From: Kitasatospora sp. SolWspMP-SS2h
GTDB taxonomy: Bacteria; Actinomycetota; Actinomycetes; Streptomycetales; Streptomycetaceae
DNA: 64,000 nucleotides
NCBI RefSeq assembly: GCF_003259315.1
Contig: NZ_QLLT01000006.1
Location: 133,166 to 197,165, forward strand
Reading direction: 5' to 3'
In this document: in pieces, positions 37,671 to 46,586 of the stretch
Position numbering within the stretch: the first letter of the stretch is position 1
Layout: each line of letters starts with the position of its first letter
The notes under the pieces: model-generated
Told to the model about the DNA's origin: nothing
The model's input: only the letters and a program-made list of their open reading frames with translations
The model's database searches: none
Translations under genes and position numbers: made by a program

Positions 37671-39185
37671 TCAGGCGGTGAGCAGGGCGGTGATCTCCGC
37701 GGCGAGCTCCGGGCCGAGCCGGCCCCAGCCCTCCTTGTAGCCGTAGACCGCGCCCAGCGTGCGGGCCTCGTAGTCGCCGTTCAGCACCTCGATGTCGTCC
37801 GGGGTGATCAGCGAGGGGTGGGCGACGCCGAGCGCCGCGGAGACCTTGGTCAGCTCCCGGCGCAGGGTGCGCAGGTAGGCGGCGGCCCGGGCGGCCTTGG
37901 AGACCGGGTCGACGCCGCGGGCCAGCCACGGGTTCTGGGTGGCGATGCCGGTCGGGCACCGGTCGGTGTGGCACTTCTGGGCCTGGATGCAGCCGATGGA
38001 CAGCATCGCCTCGCGGGCCACGTTGACCAGGTCGGCGCCCAGCGCGAAGGCCACCGCGGCGTTCTCGGGCAGGCCGAGCTTGCCGGAGCCGACGAAGGTC
38101 AGCCGGTCGGTCAGCCCGAGCTCGGCGAAGGTGCCGTAGACCCGGGTGAAGCCCATCCGGAACGGCAGCGCCACCGAGTCGGCGAAGATCCGCGGCGCCG
38201 CGCCGGTGCCGCCCTCGCCGCCGTCGACGGTCACGAAGTCCACGCCGCGGTCGCCGCGCGCCATCATCGAGGCCAGCTCCTGCCAGAAGCCCAGCTCGCC
38301 GACCGCGCTCTTGATCCCGACCGGCAGGCCGGTCTCGGCGGCCAGCAGCTCGACGAAGTCCAGCATCGAGTCGGCGTCGCCGAACGCGCTGTGCCGGGAC
38401 GGCGAGGCGCAGTCCTTCCCGACCGGTATGCCGCGGATGCCGGCGATCTCCGGGGTCACCTTGGCGCCCGGCAGCATGCCGCCCAGGCCCGGCTTGGCGC
38501 CCTGGGAGAGCTTGATCTCGATCGCCCGGACCGGCGCGGAGGCCACCACCTCCTTGAACCGGCGGAGGTCGAAGCGGCCGTACTCGTCGCGGCACCCGAA
38601 GTACGAGGTGCCCAGCTGGAGGACCAGGTCGCCGCCCCGGCGGTGGTAGGGGGACAGGCCGCCCTCGCCGGTGTTGTGCAGCGCGCCGGCCTGCGCGGCG
38701 CCCTCGTTCAGGGCGGTGATCGCGGCGCCGGAGAGCGAGCCGAAGCTCATCGCGGAGACGTTCACCACGCTGGTCGGGCGGAACGCCCGGGCGCGCCCGC
38801 GCGGGCCGCCCAGCACCTTGGCCGAGGGCAGCGGGGCGTCCGGGTCGTGGGCGTCGGGCAGCGGGCCGGCGAAGGTGCGCTGCTTCAGGTAGGCGTGGCC
38901 CTGGACGTGCGCGACGTCCACCTCGGTGCCGAACCCGAAGTAGTTGTTCTCCTCCTTGGCGGAGGCGTAGATCCAGCTGCGCTGGTCGCGGCTGAACGGG
39001 CGCTCCTCCTCGTTGGAGGTCACGATGTACTGCCGCAGCTCCGGGCCGATCCGCTCCAGCAGGTAGCGGGCGTGCCCCGCCACCGGGAAGTTGCGCAGCA
39101 GCGCGTGGCGCTTCTGCATCAGGTCGCGGGCCGCGAGCGCGGCCACCGCGGCCGCGGCGGCGGTGCCGATGGTGCGGGCCTTCAT
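37671..39185 (-). CDS. FMN-binding glutamate-synthase-family protein
   Basis: This 504-residue protein resembles the FMN/[3Fe-4S] synthase domain of the GltB large subunit without the amidotransferase domain. A hydrophobic N-terminus (about 5-22) may anchor it. [56 protein letters not shown] and the cluster cysteines in [16 protein letters not shown] are intact. Stand-alone proteins of this kind are common, but their reaction is uncertain. A role in ammonia-dependent glutamate formation or another FMN reaction is possible. It is inserted between lspA and the rluA-type gene, on the opposite strand. Confidence 0.92.
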   Translation of the reverse strand: MKARTIGTAAAAAVAALAARDLMQKRHALLRNFPVAGHARYLLERIGPELRQYIVTSNEEERPFSRDQRSWIYASAKEENNYFGFGTEVDVAHVQGHAYLKQRTFAGPLPDAHDPDAPLPSAKVLGGPRGRARAFRPTSVVNVSAMSFGSLSGAAITALNEGAAQAGALHNTGEGGLSPYHRRGGDLVLQLGTSYFGCRDEYGRFDLRRFKEVVASAPVRAIEIKLSQGAKPGLGGMLPGAKVTPEIAGIRGIPVGKDCASPSRHSAFGDADSMLDFVELLAAETGLPVGIKSAVGELGFWQELASMMARGDRGVDFVTVDGGEGGTGAAPRIFADSVALPFRMGFTRVYGTFAELGLTDRLTFVGSGKLGLPENAAVAFALGADLVNVAREAMLSIGCIQAQKCHTDRCPTGIATQNPWLARGVDPVSKAARAAAYLRTLRRELTKVSAALGVAHPSLITPDDIEVLNGDYEARTLGAVYGYKEGWGRLGPELAAEITALLTA

Positions 39186-39344
39186 GGGCGTTCCCCCCTC
39201 GGGTCCGGCCCCGTCGCCGTCGACCGGGCCGTCGTGTGGTGGTGCACGGCGATGCTAGGAGGCGTCCCGGAGCGGCCGGCGGCCAGGGGGTGCGGGGGCC
39301 CCGGTGGGGTCGGGGGGAGGTGCGGGTCGGGCATACTCGGGTGG

Positions 39345-40283
39345 GTGAGCATCGCAGCGCAGACCCGTAGCCTCCCCGTACCCGACGGCCTGGAGGGCGA
39401 GCGGCTGGACGCCGCCCTGGCCCGGATGTTCGGGTTCTCCCGCACCAAGGCCGCCGAACTCGCCGCCGAGGGCAAGGTGACGCTGGACGGCGCGGTCGCG
39501 GGGAAGTCGGACCGGGTCACCGCCGGGTCCTGGCTGGAGGTCGAGATCCCGGCCCCCGCGGCGCCGGTGCAGATCGTCGCCGAGGCCGTCGAGGGCATGC
39601 GGATCATCCACGACGACGACCACGTCGTGGTCGTCGACAAGCCGGTCGGCGTCGCCGCCCACCCCAGCCCCGGCTGGACCGGACCGACCGTGATCGGCGG
39701 CCTGGCCGCGGCCGGCTACCGGATCTCCACCTCGGGCGCCGCCGAGCGGCAGGGCGTCGTGCACCGCCTCGACGTCGGCACCTCCGGGATCATGGTGGTC
39801 GCCAAGTCCGAGCGGGCCTACACCGACCTGAAGCGGCAGTTCCACGACCGGGTCACCGAGAAGAAGTACAACGCGCTGGTCCAGGGCCACCCCGACCCGC
39901 TGTCCGGCACCGTGGACGCGCCGATCGGCCGGCACCCCAGCAGCGACTGGAAGTGGGCCGTCACCCGGGACGGCAAGCCCTCCGTCACGCACTACGACCT
40001 GATCGAGGCGTACCGGGCCGCGTCCCTGCTGGACATCAAGCTGGAGACCGGCCGCACCCACCAGATCCGGGTGCACATGTCGGCGCTGCGCCACCCCTGC
40101 GTCGGCGACCTCACCTACGGCGCCGACCCGACGCTGGCCAAGCGGCTGGGCCTGACCCGGCAGTGGCTGCACGCCGTCTCGCTCGGCTTCGAGCACCCCG
40201 AGGACGGGCGCTGGGTCGAGTTCGGCTCCGCCTACCCCGATGACCTCCAGCACGCGCTGGACGTCATCGCGGCGGAGAGCTGA
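39345..40283 (+). CDS. RluA/RluD-family pseudouridine synthase
   Basis: This 312-residue enzyme isomerises uridine in rRNA or tRNA. The N-terminal S4 domain (about 14-65, [22 protein letters not shown]) precedes the catalytic domain with [19 protein letters not shown], whose Asp is catalytic. [19 protein letters not shown] and GDLTYGA follow. RluD-type activity on 23S rRNA is likely, as it usually follows lspA. The start is GTG 39345. CATACT at 39331-39336 lies only 8 bp before, so the mRNA may be leaderless. Confidence 0.94.
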   Translation: MSIAAQTRSLPVPDGLEGERLDAALARMFGFSRTKAAELAAEGKVTLDGAVAGKSDRVTAGSWLEVEIPAPAAPVQIVAEAVEGMRIIHDDDHVVVVDKPVGVAAHPSPGWTGPTVIGGLAAAGYRISTSGAAERQGVVHRLDVGTSGIMVVAKSERAYTDLKRQFHDRVTEKKYNALVQGHPDPLSGTVDAPIGRHPSSDWKWAVTRDGKPSVTHYDLIEAYRAASLLDIKLETGRTHQIRVHMSALRHPCVGDLTYGADPTLAKRLGLTRQWLHAVSLGFEHPEDGRWVEFGSAYPDDLQHALDVIAAES

Positions 40284-40284
40284 G

Positions 40285-40746
40285 ATGGACGTCTCGATCC
40301 GGGTGGTCGACGGGGAGCCGGACCTGGCGCTGGCGCGCCGCGTCCGGCACGAGGTGTTCGTGGTCGAGCAGCAGGTGCCCGCGGAGCTGGAGTACGACGA
40401 GTACGACGCGACCTCCGCGCACCTGCTGGCCGTCGGCCCGGACGGGGCGGCGCTCGGCACCGCCCGGATGATCTCCGGCGCGCAGGCGCTGGGGATCACC
40501 GGCGGGGTGGAGGGCCGGGTGCTGCTGGGGCGGCTGGCCGTGGTCGGGTCCGCCCGGGGCACCGGGCTGGGCGCGCGACTGGTGCGCGCCGTCGAGGAGT
40601 TGGGCCGCGAGTGCGGGGCGCGCGAGGTGGAGCTGCACGCGCAGGTGCAGGCGCTCGGGTTCTACGAGCGGCTGGGGTACGTGGCGGAGGGGCCGGTGTA
40701 CGACGACGCCGGGATTCCGCACCGGACCATGACGCGCGTGCTGTAG
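40285..40746 (+). CDS. GNAT-family N-acetyltransferase (ElaA-like)
   Basis: This 153-residue protein starts at ATG 40285, one base after the preceding stop. The acetyl-CoA loop is LGRLAVVGSARGTGLGARLV (about 84-103). It ends with ALGFYERLGYVAEGPVYDDAGIPH, typical of ElaA-type GNATs. It is likely co-transcribed with the pseudouridine synthase. The substrate is unknown. Confidence 0.9.
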   Translation: MDVSIRVVDGEPDLALARRVRHEVFVVEQQVPAELEYDEYDATSAHLLAVGPDGAALGTARMISGAQALGITGGVEGRVLLGRLAVVGSARGTGLGARLVRAVEELGRECGAREVELHAQVQALGFYERLGYVAEGPVYDDAGIPHRTMTRVL

Positions 40747-40776
40747 CGGCCCCGTCGGCCGCCCGTCCCGGGGCCG
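40747..40776. terminator. short hairpin between convergent genes
   Basis: Eight-bp arms CGGCCCCG / CGGGGCCG flank a 14-base loop directly between the GNAT and MscS genes. Confidence 0.5.
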
Positions 40777-40782
40777 GTCCCG

Positions 40783-41820
40783 CTAGGGCCGGTCCTGCTC
40801 GGTCCGGTCCTGCTCGGTCCGGACCCGGGGCAGCGCCTCGGGGTGGTGGTCGCGCAGGTACGCCAGCAGGTGTTCGCGGGCGGCCAGGCGCAGGGCGGCG
40901 GTGGTGTCCGGGTCGCGGGCGGTCATGGCGGCGCGGACGACGATGGTGGACGGGGTGGTGTCGGTGACGGTGAGCGACCACTCCCGGCCGTCCCAGAGCT
41001 CGCTGCCGGCGAGGTGGCGCTCCAGTTCGGCGCGCAGCTCGTCGACGGGGGTGCGGTGGTCGAGGTGCAACAGCGCCCAGCCGAGCAGGCCCGGGTCGCG
41101 GCGGGTCCAGTTCTCGTACGGCCGGGCGACGAAGTAGGAGACCGGGACGACCAGGCGGCGGTAGTCCCACAGGCGCAGCACCAGGTAGGAGAGGGTGATC
41201 TCCTCGACGGTGCCCTGCTGGCCGTCCACGACCACGGTGTCGCCGATCCGGACGGTGTCGCTGAAGGCGATCTGCAGGCCGGCGAAGAAGTTGCCCAGGG
41301 CGGACTGGGCGGCGATGCCCGCGATGATGCCGATGACGCCGGCCGAGGCGAGCAGGCTGGTGCCGACGGTGCGCATGGTGTCGAAGGTGAGCAGGAGCGC
41401 GCCGACGGTGACCGTCCAGACCGCGGCGGAGCCGACCCGGCGGACCAGGCCGAGCTGGGTGCGCACCCGCCGGACCCGGGAGGCGTCCTCGGTGACCGTC
41501 TCGTAGCGGCTGAGGAACGCCTCCAGGACGGCGGCGAGCACCCGGACGGACAGCCAGCCGAGCGAGGCGATCAGCACCAGCAGGACACCGTGCCGTACCG
41601 CGGCGTCGTCGCTGTGCAGGACGCGGTGGACCGGCCGGGCGGCGAGCAGCAGGGCGGCGAGCAGCACCAGTTGGAGCGGGACGCGGCAGCGGCGCAGCAG
41701 GCCCCAGACCGGCGCGTCGGGGCGGCGGGCGGCCAGGCGCTGGAGGACCTGGTCGACCAGCCAGCCGGCGAACAGGGTGGCGAGGACGGCGGTGAGCAGG
41801 CTGGCGAGCGGCCAGAGCAC
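40783..41820 (-). CDS. MscS-family mechanosensitive ion channel
   Basis: This 345-residue protein starts at GTG 41820 with CGAGGTG upstream. It has about five hydrophobic helices. The pore-lining TM3 equivalent is rich in Gly and Ala (SAGVIGIIAGIAAQSALGNF, about 170-189). The beta domain (IGDTVVVDGQQGTVEEITL) and C-terminal alpha/beta domain follow. It would gate on membrane tension and release solutes on osmotic downshock. The last residues repeat RTEQD. Confidence 0.93.
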   Translation of the reverse strand: MLWPLASLLTAVLATLFAGWLVDQVLQRLAARRPDAPVWGLLRRCRVPLQLVLLAALLLAARPVHRVLHSDDAAVRHGVLLVLIASLGWLSVRVLAAVLEAFLSRYETVTEDASRVRRVRTQLGLVRRVGSAAVWTVTVGALLLTFDTMRTVGTSLLASAGVIGIIAGIAAQSALGNFFAGLQIAFSDTVRIGDTVVVDGQQGTVEEITLSYLVLRLWDYRRLVVPVSYFVARPYENWTRRDPGLLGWALLHLDHRTPVDELRAELERHLAGSELWDGREWSLTVTDTTPSTIVVRAAMTARDPDTTAALRLAAREHLLAYLRDHHPEALPRVRTEQDRTEQDRP

Positions 41821-41837
41821 GGGGCACCTCGGGTGGC

Positions 41838-41882
41838 GTCCGGTACGGGGAGTCCGGCACGGGGAAGTCCGGTATCAGGGGA
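41838..41882. repeat. 3 x about 15-bp degenerate tandem repeat
   Basis: Three units of the type GTCCGGYACGGGGA lie just upstream of the MscS gene, in the 210-bp divergent gap. They may be binding sites or simple expansion. Confidence 0.55.
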
Positions 41883-42030
41883 TTCGCACCTTATCGTGGG
41901 GCGCGGCGGGGTTCCGGCAGCCGGGCCGGGGCGGGTCGGGACGAGCGGGTGGGTGCCGGGTCGGGCTTGGTCGGGGCGCGTCGGCGGGCTGACGGTTTCC
42001 TTACCTGCCGCCCGGTTAGGATCACCTGCC

Positions 42031-44841
42031 ATGGGCTTCGGTGGGGCGTGGCGAAGGTGGCTGACCCGGCGCAGGGCGGTGCTGGCCGGCGGAGTGGCGG
42101 CCGCGCTGCTGGTCGGCGGCGGGGCGGTCGCGGTGGCCGGGCAGCCGCAGCGGGTGCACCGGGAGGACCGGTTCCTGGAGCTGCCGGAGGTCGCGGGCAG
42201 CGCCGAGAGCGTCCGGATCGACACCTCCTTCTTCACCGCGGGCGGCTCCGGGCGGCGGCCGGCGGTGCTGCTGGCGCACGGCTTCGGCGGCTCGAAGGAC
42301 GAACTGCGCGGGCGCGCCGAGGAGTTGGCCCGGCACGGGTACGCGGTGCTGACCTGGTCGGCGCGCGGGTTCGGGAAGTCGACCGGGCAGATCGGGCTGA
42401 ACCAGCCGGAGCGCGAGGTCGCCGACGTCTCCCGGCTGGTGGACTGGTTGGCCCAGCGCCCCGAGGTGCAGCTCGACGGGCCGGGCGACCCGAAGGTCGG
42501 CGTGACCGGCGCCTCGTACGGCGGGGCGGTGTCGCTGCTGGCCGCCGGGTACGACAGCCGGATCGACGCGATCGCCCCGCAGATCACCTGGTTCGACCTG
42601 GCCGACGCGCTCTTCCCGCAGGCCGCGCAGGGGAGTTCGGCCGCCGACGGGGTGTTCAAGAAGCTCTGGGCCGGGATCTTCTTCACCACCGGCTCGTCGT
42701 CCGGGCTGGGGTCCGGGCCGGGTTCCGGCCTCGGCTCCGGCTCCGGTTCGGACCCGGGTTCCGGCTCCGGCTCCGGTTCCGGCGTTGAGGCGGGGGCGGC
42801 CGCTCCGGGGTCGGGCCCGGTGGGCTGCGGGCGGTTCCGGCCCGAGCTGTGCGCGATGTACAACCGGGTCGCCGCCGCCGGGCGGCCGGACGCGGACGCG
42901 GTGGCGCTGCTGGAGCACTCCAGCCCCGCCGCGGTGGCGGACCGGATCAAGGTCCCGACGCTGGTGGTCCAGGGCCAGCAGGACTCGCTCTTCCCGCTCG
43001 ACCAGGGCGACCGGATCGCCCGGGCCGTGGCCGCGAACGGCGCGCCCGTCGCGGTGGACTGGTTCGGCGCGGGCCACGACGGCGGCCAGGAGACCAGCAC
43101 CCGCGCGGACGCCCGGGTCACCGCCTGGTTCGACCACTACCTCAAGGGCGACGGCGCGGACACCGGCCCCGCCTTCCGGGTCACCCGCACCGGCGGCGTC
43201 GACTCGACCGGCTTCCAGGCGGTGCTGCGCGGCGCCGACGCCGACGCCTACCCCGGCCTGGGCGGCACCGCCCGGCGCGGCGTCGAACTGACCGGCCCGG
43301 AGCAGCGGATCGCCAACCCGCCCGGCGGCGCGCCGCCGAACATCTCCACCCTGCCGGGCATCGGTGCGCTGGCCCAGCTGTCCTCGGTCGGCGCGGGCCT
43401 GTCGATCGACTTCCCCGGCCAGTTCGCCTCCTTCGACTCGGCCCCGCTGACCGGCGCCCTGCACCTGACCGGCGCCCCGTCGGTGTCGGTGCGGGTGCGC
43501 GCCGACGCCCCCGAGGCGGTGCTGTTCGCCAAGCTGTACGACGTCGCCCCCGACGGCAAGCAGAGCCTGCCGCAGCAGCTCGTCGCCCCGCTGCGGGTGA
43601 CCGGCGCGGACGCCGACGGCGGGCGGACGGTCCAGGTCGCGCTCCCCGCCGTCGACCACGAGTTCCCGGCCGGGCACCGGCTGCGGCTGGTGCTGGCCGC
43701 CACCGACCTGGCGTACGCCTCGCCCGCCCCGGCCGCCACGTACACCGTCGCCGCGGCCGGGCCGCTGAGCGTGCCGACCGTGCCCGGGCTGCGCACCGAG
43801 TCGGCGCCGCTGCCCGCCCGCACCTGGGTGCTGCCGCTGGTCGCGCTGGCGGTCGGCGCGCTGCTGGTCCTCGCCCGGCGGCGCCGGGACACCACCCCCG
43901 CGCCCGACCCGGAACTCGCCGGCGTGCCGCTGCAGATCACCGGCCTGACGAAGAAGTACCGGGGCGCCACCGACCGGTACGCGGTGCGGGACCTCTCCTT
44001 CCGGGTGGAGACCGGGCAGGTGCTCGGCCTGCTCGGCCCCAACGGCGCGGGCAAGACCACCACGCTGCGGATGCTGATGGGCCTGATCCGCCCCGACGCG
44101 GGCGAGATCCGGGTCTTCGGCCACGCGATCCGGCCGGGCGCGCCGGTGCTCTCCCGGGTCGGCGCGTTCGTCGAGGGCGCGGGCTTCCTACCGCACCTCT
44201 CCGGCCGGGCCAACCTGGAGTCGTACTGGGCGGCCACCGGACGCCCCGTCGAGGACGCGCACTTCGCCGAGGCGCTGGAGATCGCCGGCCTCGGCGAGGC
44301 CCTGGAACGCGCCGTGCGCACCTACTCGCAGGGCATGCGCCAGCGCCTGGCGATCGCCCAGGCCATGCTCGGCCTGCCCGACCTGCTGATCCTGGACGAA
44401 CCCACCAACGGGCTCGACCCGCCGCAGATCCGCGAGATGCGCGAGGTGATGGTCCGGTACGCCGCCGCCGGGCGCACCGTCATCGTCTCCAGCCACCTGC
44501 TCGCCGAGGTCGAGCAGTCCTGCACCCACCTGGTGGTGATGGAGCGCGGACGGCTGGTGGTCGCCGGACCGACCACCGAGATCACCGGCGCGGGCGAACA
44601 GCTGCTGGTCTCCGTCGAGGACGGCTTCGACGGGACCGCCGCGGTCGCCGAGAAGCTGGCCGAGCTGGCCGGCGTCGGCGCCGCGGAGGCGGTGGACGGC
44701 GGGCTGCTGGTCCGGCTGGACGGCCTGCCCGCGAGCCGGCTGACCGCCGAACTGGTGCGGCTGGGCGTGCCGGTGACCGGCATCGGGCCGCAGCGACGGC
44801 TGGAGGACGCCTTCCTGTCCCTGATCCGAGGAGCGGCATGA
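42031..44841 (+). CDS. fusion of secreted alpha/beta hydrolase (S15/CocE type) with ABC transporter ATPase
   Basis: This is a 936-residue protein. An N-terminal hydrophobic segment (about 17-39) is a signal anchor. An alpha/beta hydrolase domain follows, with Ser162 in TGASYGG, Asp318 in QGQQDSLFPL and His349 in GAGHDGG. A Gly/Ser linker interrupts it at about 221-253, and an X-Pro-dipeptidyl-peptidase-like beta domain runs to about 585. A second helix (598-616) is followed by a complete ABC ATPase with GPNGAGKT (Lys675), YSQGMRQR and Walker B LLILDEPT (Asp789, Glu790). The hydrolase should lie outside and the ATPase inside. The next gene encodes the permease. TAGGAT (42017-42022) lies 8 bp before the ATG. 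Confidence 0.92.
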   Translation: MGFGGAWRRWLTRRRAVLAGGVAAALLVGGGAVAVAGQPQRVHREDRFLELPEVAGSAESVRIDTSFFTAGGSGRRPAVLLAHGFGGSKDELRGRAEELARHGYAVLTWSARGFGKSTGQIGLNQPEREVADVSRLVDWLAQRPEVQLDGPGDPKVGVTGASYGGAVSLLAAGYDSRIDAIAPQITWFDLADALFPQAAQGSSAADGVFKKLWAGIFFTTGSSSGLGSGPGSGLGSGSGSDPGSGSGSGSGVEAGAAAPGSGPVGCGRFRPELCAMYNRVAAAGRPDADAVALLEHSSPAAVADRIKVPTLVVQGQQDSLFPLDQGDRIARAVAANGAPVAVDWFGAGHDGGQETSTRADARVTAWFDHYLKGDGADTGPAFRVTRTGGVDSTGFQAVLRGADADAYPGLGGTARRGVELTGPEQRIANPPGGAPPNISTLPGIGALAQLSSVGAGLSIDFPGQFASFDSAPLTGALHLTGAPSVSVRVRADAPEAVLFAKLYDVAPDGKQSLPQQLVAPLRVTGADADGGRTVQVALPAVDHEFPAGHRLRLVLAATDLAYASPAPAATYTVAAAGPLSVPTVPGLRTESAPLPARTWVLPLVALAVGALLVLARRRRDTTPAPDPELAGVPLQITGLTKKYRGATDRYAVRDLSFRVETGQVLGLLGPNGAGKTTTLRMLMGLIRPDAGEIRVFGHAIRPGAPVLSRVGAFVEGAGFLPHLSGRANLESYWAATGRPVEDAHFAEALEIAGLGEALERAVRTYSQGMRQRLAIAQAMLGLPDLLILDEPTNGLDPPQIREMREVMVRYAAAGRTVIVSSHLLAEVEQSCTHLVVMERGRLVVAGPTTEITGAGEQLLVSVEDGFDGTAAVAEKLAELAGVGAAEAVDGGLLVRLDGLPASRLTAELVRLGVPVTGIGPQRRLEDAFLSLIRGAA

Positions 44842-44945
44842 GCGGGACCACGAGCAGGGCGGGCGGAACGGGCGGGACCACGAACGGAACCGCGCGTGGG
44901 ACCGCGAGCGGGACCGCGATCGGAGGGGTGGCATGAGCGGCACCG
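44828..44945 (+). repeat. duplicated start region and GGGACCRCGA repeats between the fusion and permease genes
   Basis: GGAGCGGCATGAGCGGGACC at the end of the fusion gene reappears as GGGTGGCATGAGCGGCACC at the permease start 95 bp later. The spacer consists of GGGACCGCGA-like units. The upstream copy opens a 32-codon frame (ATG 44838, MSGTTSRAGG...) that ends at 44936, overlapping the real permease ATG. Confidence 0.5.
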
Positions 44946-45808
44946 TGCTCGGTCCCGGCGTCGAACGGAACACCGCCGCGCCCGGCTACCGGCCCGGCCG
45001 GACGCTGCCGCTGCGGGTCGAGGCGATGCGCCAACTGCGCCGCCGCCGGACCCTGGTGGTCGGTGGGGTGCTGGCCGCGCTGCCGTTCGTCGTGCTGGCG
45101 GCGTTCCAGATCGGCGGCACGCCCGGGCGGGAGAACCGCACCACGTTCATCGAGCTGGCCACCGCGTCCGGGGCGAACTTCGCCGCCACGCTGCTGTTCA
45201 TGGGCACCGGATTCCTGCTGGTCATCCCGGTCGCGCTGTTCGCGGGCGACACGGTGGCCTCCGAGGCCAGCTGGTCCTCGCTGCGCTACCTGCTGGCCGC
45301 GCCGGTGCCCCGCGCCCGGCTGCTGGTGCGCAAGTTCACCGTGGCGATGGTGTTCTCGGCCGCCGCGGTGCTGCTGCTGCCCGCCGTCGGCCTGGTGGTC
45401 GGCACCGCCGCGTACGGCTGGGGCGACCTCAGGCTCCCCACCGGGGCGACGCTCTCCGCCGCCGAGGCGCTGCCCCGGCTGGCGATCGCCGTGCTGTACG
45501 TGTTCCTGGCCGAGATCGTGGTCGGCGCACTGGCGTTCTGGCTCTCCACGGCGACGGACGCCCCGCTCGGCGCGGTCGGCGGCGCGGTCTTCGCCTCCAT
45601 CATCACCGGCGTGCTGGACGCCGTCACCGCGCTCGGCTCGCTGCGCGAGTGGCTGCCCGCGCACTGGCAGTACGCCTGGGCGGACGCGTTGCAACCGCAG
45701 TTGGAGTGGGGCGGCATGGTGCAGGGCGTGGTGCTGTCGCTGTCGTACGCGGTGGTGCTGCTGGCGCTGGCGTTCCGCGGGTTCGCGGCGAAGGACGTGG
45801 TGTCCTGA
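44933..45808 (+). CDS. ABC-2-type transporter permease
   Basis: This 291-residue protein starts at ATG 44933 with GGAGGGG upstream. Its six hydrophobic helices fit an ABC-2 permease: about 41-60, 85-110, 135-160, 185-205, 210-235 and 265-285. LRYLLAAPVPRARLLVRKF after the second helix is the usual cytosolic loop. It should pair with the ATPase domain of the preceding fusion. The cargo is unknown. Confidence 0.9.
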   Translation: MSGTVLGPGVERNTAAPGYRPGRTLPLRVEAMRQLRRRRTLVVGGVLAALPFVVLAAFQIGGTPGRENRTTFIELATASGANFAATLLFMGTGFLLVIPVALFAGDTVASEASWSSLRYLLAAPVPRARLLVRKFTVAMVFSAAAVLLLPAVGLVVGTAAYGWGDLRLPTGATLSAAEALPRLAIAVLYVFLAEIVVGALAFWLSTATDAPLGAVGGAVFASIITGVLDAVTALGSLREWLPAHWQYAWADALQPQLEWGGMVQGVVLSLSYAVVLLALAFRGFAAKDVVS

Positions 45809-45820
45809 GAGCCGCGGGAA

Positions 45821-45841
45821 GGGGCGGGGGCGGGGCGGGGG
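45821..45841 (+). other. G-quadruplex-forming motif
   Basis: G-runs of 4, 5, 4 and 5 are separated by single C bases. It lies 13 bp after the permease stop and before the convergent minus-strand gene end. Confidence 0.7.
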
Positions 45842-45859
45842 TGCGCCGGACGCCGCCGG

Positions 45860-46414
45860 TCAGCGGGCGCCGTCGCGGACCAGGAGCAGGTCGAGGCCGA
45901 GGGCGTGGGCCCGGGAGGCCCAGACGGGCAGGTGCTCGGTGAGGAACCAGGCGGCCTCCTCCAGGTCGTCCTCGTCCAGCGCCTCGACGTCCTGCTCGTG
46001 GATCGACTCCGAGGCCAGCAGGGAGAGTTCGGCGAGCAGGTCGGCGGTGTCGGTGCGGGCCGCGAGGGTCGGGTACGGCCACGGCCAGTCGTAGGCGGCG
46101 TCGGCCGGGAACGGCCACGGACGGGACCAGAGCGCGGCCAGGGCGGGCAGTTCGAGCGCGGTGAAGACCTCCGTCAGCTCGTCCCAGTGTCGCCCCGGGA
46201 CGGAGACCGCGCCCAGCGGCGTGCCGAACGCGCCCGCCAGGGCGGGCAGCAGGGCGGTGTAGCGGGAGTCCGCGTCGGCGCGCAGCCGACCGGAGAGCAG
46301 CTCGGTGAGCGCGACGGAGGGCGGCACGCCGGGCAGTACGCGCTCGCCCGAGCCGGGGAGGCGGTGCAGGACGGCGGCGTCCACCGCGAAGGCGGAGAAG
46401 TACTGTTCGGCCAT
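45860..46414 (-). CDS. uncharacterised protein
   Basis: This 184-residue, acidic, soluble protein starts at ATG 46414 (MAEQYFSAFAVD). I do not recognise the family with confidence. It has a Trp/Pro-rich middle (LWSRPWPFPADAAYDWPWPYP, about 92-112) and an acidic helical stretch (ESIHEQDVEALDEDDLEEAAWFL) before the C-terminus. It has no signal peptide or membrane helix. Similar small proteins occur in streptomycetes as DUF-type hypotheticals. It lies downstream of the Ser/Thr kinase on the same strand, 172 bp apart. Confidence 0.65.
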   Translation of the reverse strand: MAEQYFSAFAVDAAVLHRLPGSGERVLPGVPPSVALTELLSGRLRADADSRYTALLPALAGAFGTPLGAVSVPGRHWDELTEVFTALELPALAALWSRPWPFPADAAYDWPWPYPTLAARTDTADLLAELSLLASESIHEQDVEALDEDDLEEAAWFLTEHLPVWASRAHALGLDLLLVRDGAR

Positions 46415-46586
46415 GCCCCGCATTCTGCCCCGGCCGGGCGACAACTCCGTTGGCGGGTAGCGGGGTTGGACGGCAGACCGGTCGGGGGACGGTGTGCCGG
46501 GCGGGCGGTGCGGGCGCGAAGTGGGTGCGGTGCGGGCGTGGAGCGGGTGGGCGGCGGGTGACTGGCGGCCGGGGCGCGGGGCGGGG

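Noticed and set aside
44838..44936. 32-codon ATG frame between the fusion ATPase and permease as a gene
   Set aside because: It is too short and repetitive to call. It is kept only as a duplication finding.
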